This document shows, one piece after another, positions 7,311 through 11,332 of a stretch of 11,332 nucleotides of DNA (position 1 is its first letter; every line of letters begins with the position of its first letter). A model generated the notes under the pieces. It saw only the letters and a list, made by a program, of their open reading frames with translations. It was not told the origin of the DNA and made no database searches. The stretch covers positions 1-11,332 of the forward strand of contig JAGQQP010000073.1 of assembly GCA_020426085.1 (NCBI GenBank), written 5' to 3'. The translations under genes were made by a program, and so were the position numbers. This stretch comes from Planctomycetaceae bacterium (GTDB lineage Bacteria > Planctomycetota > Planctomycetia > Planctomycetales > Planctomycetaceae).

Positions 7311-8309
7311 TTACAGCCCGTTGGCAGGTGTCGAAATCTCTGACGTTTTATTTTCGGACGGTTTCATAGTAGTCGTTGTTTTACCGGAGGGGATGACTTC
7401 AGAAGCAACTGGTGTCTCAATTGCATCAATCCAGTTCTGATTTTTGTATGCACGGTTACCTTTGAAGTGCACTGTATGCAGACTGCCTCCACGATAGATA
7501 TCCATACTGGACACGCGCTGGTTAGGCATAAATCCAAGAATATTTGAAAGCGTCAGTCGGTCACTGGAGCGTCCCGCTGAAACAACCTCTGTATTCTCAT
7601 CAGGATGGCGTAAAGCCAGACTTAATACACCGTGGTTCTCGACCACTTTCAGAACTTTGCCCTGTTCGGGAGAAACCTCAAGCGTTACAGGATATTCGAA
7701 ATTATTCGCGCTTCCGACCTTATGTCCGGGAACAGCCAGATCTCCCACCGCGAGGACTCGTACCTTTTCGAGAAGAGTAATCGTTGTTTCAGGAATCCCA
7801 TCCATTTCGTTGGAACGGAACAGGACATCCACGATCGTACCAGGTCGAGAAAAGCCGGCGACATTACCAATCTTGTGAATAGCGACGGTAACAGCCCGGT
7901 TTCCGGGTTCGAGGTTTTCTGAAATCCCCGGCCCCATTCCGTTGGCAAACAGATCAACCGTATGAAAAGGTTCACCTGCTTTAATCGCTGATTTGAGTGT
8001 TCGCCCCGCGATATACTGAGTCATCATAATACGCTGTTTGCCTTGGGATTTCGCATCAAAACGTTTGGCAACCAGTTCGGGAGAAATTCGCAGCAGAGAG
8101 ATATCATCAAGCGAAAGAGTCTGCCCCGGTACCAGGTCGCGCGAAGCAATCGGAAGAACTATTTTCTGAGGTCCAGCTGGTGGATCTTCAGCCAAAACGA
8201 AAGGTTTGGGCTTCTCATGAAGAAACTGCCTCACAGTGTATGCTGCGCCTAGACCTAATAGGATTGCGAAAATCGCTGCCGTCATCGTTCCTGGACTAAT
8301 TTTTGCCAC
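7311..8309 (-). CDS. cpaB: CpaB/RcpC-like Tad pilus assembly protein
   Basis: This 332-residue periplasmic protein is anchored by one N-terminal membrane segment (about 8-26). A SAF-like domain follows (about 48-113, including IASRDLVPGQTLSLDDI), then the CpaB/RcpC domain (about 130-240, with GNRAVTVAIHKIGNVAGFSRPG). The segment MDIYRGGSLHTVHFKG (269-284) is the usual CpaB end, followed by a 45-residue Thr/Ser/Lys tail. In known Tad systems it works with the outer-membrane secretin, perhaps via peptidoglycan; that secretin gene is missing from this window. The start is GTG at 8309, supported by AGGGAA 6 nt upstream (8321-8316). The alternative ATG eight codons on would cut into the membrane-targeting region. 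It follows the third pilin gene by 130 bp. Confidence 0.93.
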   Translation of the reverse strand: MAKISPGTMTAAIFAILLGLGAAYTVRQFLHEKPKPFVLAEDPPAGPQKIVLPIASRDLVPGQTLSLDDISLLRISPELVAKRFDAKSQGKQRIMMTQYIAGRTLKSAIKAGEPFHTVDLFANGMGPGISENLEPGNRAVTVAIHKIGNVAGFSRPGTIVDVLFRSNEMDGIPETTITLLEKVRVLAVGDLAVPGHKVGSANNFEYPVTLEVSPEQGKVLKVVENHGVLSLALRHPDENTEVVSAGRSSDRLTLSNILGFMPNQRVSSMDIYRGGSLHTVHFKGNRAYKNQNWIDAIETPVASEVIPSGKTTTTMKPSENKTSEISTPANGL

Positions 8310-8315
8310 GCTAAC

Positions 8316-8321
8316 TTCCCT
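8316..8321 (-). promoter_or_regulatory. Ribosome binding site supporting the cpaB GTG start
   Basis: On the minus strand this reads AGGGAA, 6 nt before the GTG at 8309. It is the best Shine-Dalgarno near the N-terminus and settles the GTG start. Confidence 0.7.
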
Positions 8322-8439
8322 GAAATCTTCGGATGATTGATATGTTTGTTTGATTTCAACTTTTGTCAGCCTTAAGCAGACGTCAGATGAAATACACTCT
8401 TATTTGATTACTGTCTGAAATTGAATTCAGCTCTGCAGT

Positions 8440-8739
8440 TTATCCGCCTTCGCCAGACGCGGATATTGTCAGATCGAGACCGGCAGGTGCTTCATCCTCT
8501 GGATCACTCACACTGCTGGAATCGATATATTCGCTCGTTACACCATTGAAAGAATAACTGTAAGACTGATCAAGGGTCTCAATTGCAACGGCCATATCAC
8601 CAAACTCCTGAACGATCTGATCTCGTAGAGTGACAACGCCTGGTAAAAGACCTAAAAGTAGAATTGTCATCAACAATACTGTTGCAAATGGGGAAACACT
8701 CCCACCTTCCTCATCCCATAGTTGAGAAGCAATTCTCAT
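8440..8739 (-). CDS. Diverged Flp-like pilin (third paralogue), possible minor pilin
   Basis: This 99-residue protein is clearly related to the two pilins upstream. It shares W8, an acidic pair and G13, a hydrophobic helix (about 19-36), the T-L-R-D-Q-I-V-Q-E segment and QSYSYSF. It lacks the Glu at residue 19 (Ala here) and both C-terminal cysteines, and ends in Gly/Glu like its paralogues. The ATG at 8739 is chosen because it aligns exactly with the paralogue starts. The frame remains open to an ATG at 8790, but that is where the predicted sigma-54 promoter (8816-8801) would begin transcription, so the longer form would lack a leader. Unlike its paralogues it has no GAGGAG ribosome site, only weak TTGGA/GGGATT, suggesting low expression. 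It may be a minor pilin or pilus-initiating subunit (inference). It leads the cpaB-cpaF-tadB-tadC unit. Confidence 0.75.
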   Translation of the reverse strand: MRIASQLWDEEGGSVSPFATVLLMTILLLGLLPGVVTLRDQIVQEFGDMAVAIETLDQSYSYSFNGVTSEYIDSSSVSDPEDEAPAGLDLTISASGEGG

Positions 8740-8800
8740 TCCAACACGAATCCCGTCTGAATAAAATCTAGACTGACATATTACTAACATTCACAACTCA

Positions 8801-8816
8801 GGCATCTTATGTGCCA
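8801..8816 (-). promoter_or_regulatory. Sigma-54 promoter candidate upstream of the third pilin and cpaB
   Basis: On the minus strand this reads TGGCACATAAGATGCC. TGGCAC at -24 is a perfect match; the -12 TGC is present with correct GG-N10-GC spacing. It deviates from consensus (TGGCACG-N4-TTGCW) at the seventh, twelfth and last positions. The predicted start is near 8790, giving a 51-nt leader for the pilin at 8739. It lies just past the 17-bp inverted repeat that follows the second pilin gene. Confidence 0.66.
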
Positions 8817-8835
8817 AAGAAGAACGACTTCAGAA

Positions 8836-8875
8836 ATTATCTGTTTTCGGAGGGGCGTCTCCGAAAACAGATAAT
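8836..8875 (-). repeat. 17-bp perfect inverted repeat after the second pilin gene
   Basis: The arms 8836-8852 (ATTATCTGTTTTCGGAG) and 8859-8875 are exact reverse complements with a 6-nt loop. It starts 20 bp past the stop of the second pilin. As RNA it is a very stable hairpin, but only TTCTG follows it, so it is an imperfect intrinsic terminator at best. It could cap and stabilise the abundant pilin mRNA while limiting read-through. It also sits 20-60 bp upstream of the second sigma-54 promoter, so a role as protein-binding DNA is possible. Confidence 0.8.
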
Positions 8876-8895
8876 AGAAATCAAGAAGATAAGGC

Positions 8896-9225
8896 TTAGC
8901 CTTCGCCTTCTGTAGCTGGCTGCTGCACGAAGATGCATTCTGGTTCAGTACCAGCGCCATCTGTGTTAGTATCACAGAAGTCTGTCAGGTCAGCGAACAC
9001 TGAACCAGCTGTGCTGGATGTATGTCCTGTAACACCTGAAAAACTGTAGCTTTGATTAATGTTTGAAATAGCTAATGCAAGGTCACCCAATTCCTGAACA
9101 ACCTGATCACGAACGGTGGCCAGACCAACAACAACACCCAGTACCAGGATTGTGCCAATCAGTACGAGTTCAGACGAGACAACAAAACCGGCCTCATCAT
9201 TCCAGAACTTAGAAAGCATGTTCAT
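8896..9225 (-). CDS. Flp-like type IVb pilin, second copy
   Basis: This 109-residue protein has a short leader ending FWNDEAG (7-13), then the hydrophobic helix F14-L36 with Glu at residue 19, and TVRDQVVQELGDLA (38-50). A shared C-terminal domain follows, containing NQSYSFSG and TGHTSSTAG. C84 and C97 align exactly with cysteines in the first pilin and may form a disulfide. The leader fits class III prepilins cleaved after Gly, but Glu falls at +6 after G13 rather than the usual +5. GAGGAG 5 nt before the ATG (9225) predicts strong translation. No sigma-54-like promoter is visible in the 157-bp gap upstream, so it is probably co-transcribed with the first pilin. A perfect inverted repeat follows its stop. 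Assignment to pilins rests on architecture and tad context. Confidence 0.8.
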   Translation of the reverse strand: MNMLSKFWNDEAGFVVSSELVLIGTILVLGVVVGLATVRDQVVQELGDLALAISNINQSYSFSGVTGHTSSTAGSVFADLTDFCDTNTDGAGTEPECIFVQQPATEGEG

Positions 9226-9382
9226 TCTAACTCCTCATTATTTTGTGAACTGATTTAACAGTTCGTTTGAACATATTGAAAAAAAATTGAAACATAGTAG
9301 TTGCAAATCAAATCAGAGAAATAAACCAGGTTATTCCACTGATTCTGGAATGCATAGTCACCCCAGCAGAAGATACAAAAAC
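9226..9382 (-). other. Gap between the first and second pilin genes
   Basis: This 157-bp stretch has no gene. A small hairpin pairs ATTCCA (9333-9338) with TGGAAT (9346-9351) but lacks a T-run. A short TTTTTTTTC tract follows on the minus strand without a stem. I find no correctly spaced sigma-54 motif, so read-through from the first pilin is the simplest reading. Confidence 0.5.
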
Positions 9383-9709
9383 TTATGTACCTTCAGGTTC
9401 AGCTGTAACAATGGTGATACAGTGAGCAAAGGTGCCACCAGTCATTGTGTCAACATCACAGAAGTCAGTGTTGTCATTGAACAATGACCCTGCTGTGCTG
9501 GAAGAGTGACCAGTGATTCCTGAGAAGGAATAGCTCTGGTTACTGTTAGAAAATGCAGCGGCTACGTCTGCAAGTTCCGCGATTACCTGATCGCGCAAAG
9601 TGGTCAGTCCGACAATCATGCCAAGAACCAACACTGTAGCGATCAGCACTAATTCTGTTGAAACGACGAAACCATTTTCATCATTCCAAAACTGCTGAAA
9701 CATCTTCAT
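9383..9709 (-). CDS. Flp-like type IVb pilin, first copy
   Basis: This 108-residue protein is very similar to the second copy: leader MKMFQQFWNDENG (1-13), hydrophobic helix 14-36 with Glu at 19, TTLRDQVIAELADVA (36-50), NQSYSFSGITGHSSSTAG (57-74), and C84/C97. It would be inserted in the inner membrane, processed by a prepilin peptidase and polymerised into the Flp pilus by CpaF/TadB/TadC. The ATG at 9709 has GAGGAG 5 nt upstream. It is the promoter-proximal gene of the cluster, behind a strong sigma-54 promoter candidate (9848-9833) and a structured leader of about 113 nt. It is the best candidate for the major subunit (inference). The tandem near-duplicate pilins suggest gene duplication, with either subunit mixing or variation. 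Confidence 0.82.
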   Translation of the reverse strand: MKMFQQFWNDENGFVVSTELVLIATVLVLGMIVGLTTLRDQVIAELADVAAAFSNSNQSYSFSGITGHSSSTAGSLFNDNTDFCDVDTMTGGTFAHCITIVTAEPEGT

Positions 9710-9822
9710 TCGTACTCCTCACATAGATCAAATGGTTAATGCATACCCGATGCACCGCAAGAAAATGCGGCTCTCAACATCCGAGTAAATTAACTCGTCT
9801 ACACACGCCCTGCGCAGACGTT
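9710..9822 (-). other. Predicted structured 5' leader of the first pilin mRNA
   Basis: If transcription starts near 9822, the leader holds four short perfect stems. In RNA order they are 9820-9816 with 9800-9796, 9797-9793 with 9786-9782 (sharing two bases with the first, so mutually exclusive in part), 9770-9766 with 9759-9755 (loop of six), and 9754-9750 with 9744-9740 (loop of five). The last two are directly adjacent. The GAGGAG ribosome site lies outside the stems. A stem at the very 5' end would suit mRNA stabilisation. I match it to no known riboswitch. Confidence 0.45.
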
Positions 9823-9832
9823 TCAAAAATAC

Positions 9833-9848
9833 AGCAGACGATGTGCCA
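9833..9848 (-). promoter_or_regulatory. Sigma-54 promoter candidate upstream of the first pilin gene
   Basis: On the minus strand this reads TGGCACATCGTCTGCT. It matches the sigma-54 consensus TGGCACG-N4-TTGCW at all but the seventh and twelfth positions, with the invariant GG and GC correctly spaced. The predicted start is near 9822. It faces the pilin gene at 9709, in a locus that also encodes a sigma-54 activator. It shares TGGCACAT with the second candidate at 8816-8801. Confidence 0.75.
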
Positions 9849-10150
9849 TTTTGACCCACAATACATATTTTTCGCATTTCCACTCTACAATGCATCTTGC
9901 GCCTTCTCACAATATCTAAAAAAAACATCACGACCGGTAAAATCCGCAATTTTCGATTTATGCAGCGATTCCAGTAATATTTGAATTGACTGTTTGCCAG
10001 AGAATGTTACGCCGAATCCATGTTTCCAATTGTTAACATCCCGAAACAAAGTGTTTCCCAGAATGCACATGTGGGAAGCGACGGATTCTCGACGCCTTCA
10101 TCCAGATCATGAAAAGCAGGGATCTGAGTTCAGATCAAGCATGAACGCTC
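9849..10150. other. Non-coding region upstream of the pilin promoter
   Basis: About 300 bp between the sigma-54 promoter and the stop of the rightmost gene. No convincing gene is present; short frames on both strands lack ribosome sites. It is the expected place for activator-binding sites of the pilin promoter. It contains an inverted repeat TTCCCA/TGGGAA (10055-10060 with 10072-10077) and the 16-bp palindrome at 10121-10136. Confidence 0.6.
10121..10136. repeat. 16-bp palindrome GATCTGA-GT-TCAGATC
   Basis: Two 7-bp arms are exact reverse complements around GT. It lies 15 bp past the stop of the 10151-11332 gene. As RNA it can form a 6-bp stem with an AGTT-type tetraloop followed on the minus strand by CCTGCTTTTC, a poor terminator. 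As DNA it could be a dimeric-regulator site about 300 bp upstream of the predicted pilin transcript start. Confidence 0.45.
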
Positions 10151-11332
10151 TCAAAGCTCTTCAGTGCTCTGACTTGATAAGTCAACCTGAAAGGGAAACT
10201 TCCCACGCCAGAGTGCCAGCGCACGCCCCGCATGGGACAGGAAGGTGTAGCTGCTTTGAATCTCTGATTCAGGCATCTGCTGGATGGTTTCCACAAGCCA
10301 GTGCCCGGCTTTCTGGAGAGTCTCATCTGGGGGTAAAACCTCTGGAGGTGCCAGGGACCACCATTCCATCGCATGCCCGGTTGCCAGCACACGGCGTGAG
10401 TCAGGAGCGAATTTCTTCTCAGATTCCAGATCCAGAGGTTGAGCATCCCAGTTTTTATCCCAGAACCCTTCCTCTGACTGATTCTTGACCAGTACGCTGG
10501 TGATTCCCTGTAGATATTTCACGATTCTTTCACGACCTGCTTTGGTCAGAATCGGAGTCTGCTCATCCACTCTGAGCAGTATCACCAGCGCATGCAATCG
10601 GTGATTTCCATAGCAGACCCCTTTAACGGGTGGCTGTCGCATGATCCGTTCGGAGATCAAATCGAAATTGATATTTTGGCCCTCAGTCGTCATCCAGTCC
10701 CGAGCGGAATTAATATAAAGCGCAAATACGATGGCAGACCATTCGTATTCCACCTGGTTCAGCGAGAAAGAACGCATTGCTTCCTCGATCATCGCCGACA
10801 GATTCGTCTCTCCCTCTGATGTGACAACCGGATAATCAGCGGGTGTTCCCACCTCTGCCAGAGTAGCGAGAGTGTGGTCTTCATGACTGGATGTCTCCAA
10901 ACCTTCCTGCACACGGACCCTGACACCATATTGATTATGCACTAACAACGGATCGGTCTTTTCCCCCCAGGCATCACCGAATCGGCGGTGATCCAGTAAA
11001 AGATCCCGCATTTCAATACCAGAAAGTGACTGGGGATCATCAAATTCTGCCTCTATTCCCCAGAAACGCAGTGCATGATCCACATGATTAGTCTGGGGAG
11101 ATTTACCCCGGAATTTGGGCCGCAGTCGATTCAGCACCTTCACGAGATCTTCGTCTGAAACAATCTCCGGCCGGTCATATTGTGGTGTAACAGATAATGG
11201 ATTTAAGCGTATTTCAGGTAACTGCTTCTGCTGTTCCCAGCTCTGGAAACGTATTGCTCCCCATGTGATAACGGCACCTATCAGGAGCAGATGTAAACAG
11301 AGAAAACCTGTCAGTTTCAGTTTTGATTTCAA
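10151..11332 (-). CDS. Membrane-anchored protein of unknown function, 5' end cut by window
   Basis: At least 393 codons are present. The frame is open to the window edge, where the first codon is TTG, so the real start may lie just outside. A Lys-rich start and hydrophobic segment (about 8-28) form a signal anchor; the rest is probably periplasmic. Residues 55-125 contain EDLVKVLNRLRPKFRGK and a predicted helical stretch. From about 180 to 377 the sequence is helical, with CYGNHRLHAL (240-249), NQSEEGFWDKNW (284-295), ATGHAMEWW (317-325) and SHAGRALALW (366-375). The NQ-xx-GFW motif and helical spacing recall QW-type repeats of alpha/alpha-toroid proteins (terpene-cyclase or prenyltransferase-like folds). 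The resemblance is weak and I claim no enzyme activity. It reads toward the pilin genes but has a 441-bp gap after it, so it is probably not part of their operon. Confidence 0.85.
   Translation of the reverse strand: MKSKLKLTGFLCLHLLLIGAVITWGAIRFQSWEQQKQLPEIRLNPLSVTPQYDRPEIVSDEDLVKVLNRLRPKFRGKSPQTNHVDHALRFWGIEAEFDDPQSLSGIEMRDLLLDHRRFGDAWGEKTDPLLVHNQYGVRVRVQEGLETSSHEDHTLATLAEVGTPADYPVVTSEGETNLSAMIEEAMRSFSLNQVEYEWSAIVFALYINSARDWMTTEGQNINFDLISERIMRQPPVKGVCYGNHRLHALVILLRVDEQTPILTKAGRERIVKYLQGITSVLVKNQSEEGFWDKNWDAQPLDLESEKKFAPDSRRVLATGHAMEWWSLAPPEVLPPDETLQKAGHWLVETIQQMPESEIQSSYTFLSHAGRALALWRGKFPFQVDLSSQSTEEL

Noticed and set aside
8740..8790. Upstream ATG giving a 17-residue longer third pilin
   Set aside because: The extension has no counterpart in the paralogues, lacks a ribosome site, and begins at the predicted sigma-54 transcript start.
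9352..9365. Sigma-54-like TGGGGTGACTATGC (minus strand) upstream of the second pilin gene
   Set aside because: GG to GC spacing is N9, not N10, and the -24 element lacks CAC.
9740..9820. Resemblance of the pilin leader to a c-di-GMP-I riboswitch (GCAGGGC segment)
   Set aside because: The conserved GEMM core and second helix are missing; only a few bases agree.
10217..10350. Further GTGCCA (TGGCAC) cores inside the rightmost gene, and others near 3850 and 9430
   Set aside because: None has GC at the required distance, and all lie within coding sequence.
9994..10488. 164-codon plus-strand frame
   Set aside because: Largely antisense to the rightmost gene, with low-complexity composition and no ribosome site.
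1..11332. CRISPR arrays, insertion sequences, attachment sites
   Set aside because: No regularly spaced repeats, transposase motifs, terminal inverted repeats or tRNA 3'-end duplications were seen; the tRNA-Cys 3' end is not repeated elsewhere in the window.

Overview
The window looks like a piece of a planctomycete chromosome, possibly Gimesia-like. This is inferred from the moderate G+C content, the compact planctomycete-style Tad locus and the secreted proteins of unknown function; no 16S gene or other firm taxonomic marker is present. The left edge holds a complete tRNA-Cys(GCA) gene followed by a bidirectional intrinsic terminator. That terminator also ends a leftward gene for a secreted helical protein of unknown function (152-1525). 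A 640-bp AT-rich gap follows (1526-2166). It contains no convincing gene but probably carries the promoter of the next gene.

The centre is a Tad (tight adherence, type IVb pilus) locus. On the minus strand, in transcription order from the right, it holds two near-duplicate Flp-like pilin genes (9709-9383 and 9225-8896), a diverged third pilin-like gene (8739-8440), cpaB (8309-7311), cpaF/tadA (7105-5771), tadB (5698-4766) and tadC (4695-3691). Facing this set from the left, and convergent with it, is a sigma-54 activator (2167-3597). It has a degenerate receiver-like N-terminus, a complete AAA+ domain with a GSFTGA loop, and a Fis-type HTH.

The most interesting result is regulatory. Two minus-strand sequences match the sigma-54 -24/-12 promoter consensus with correct GG-N10-GC spacing: TGGCACATCGTCTGCT (9848-9833) upstream of the first pilin gene, and TGGCACATAAGATGCC (8816-8801) upstream of the third. 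With the activator beside them, the window reads as a self-contained sigma-54-controlled pilus locus with two transcription units: major pilins, and a unit running from pilin 3 through the assembly machine. Predicted RNA structure supports this layout. The first pilin has a leader of about 113 nt with four short stem-loops, and a 17-bp perfect inverted repeat sits between the second pilin and the second promoter. The secretin (cpaC/rcpA), cpaE/tadZ, prepilin peptidase and tadD/tadG-type genes are absent here and must lie elsewhere if the pilus works.

The right edge holds a 441-bp non-coding stretch (promoter region of the pilins, plus a 16-bp palindrome) and the 3' part of a leftward gene for a membrane-anchored protein with weak resemblance to alpha/alpha-toroid proteins.
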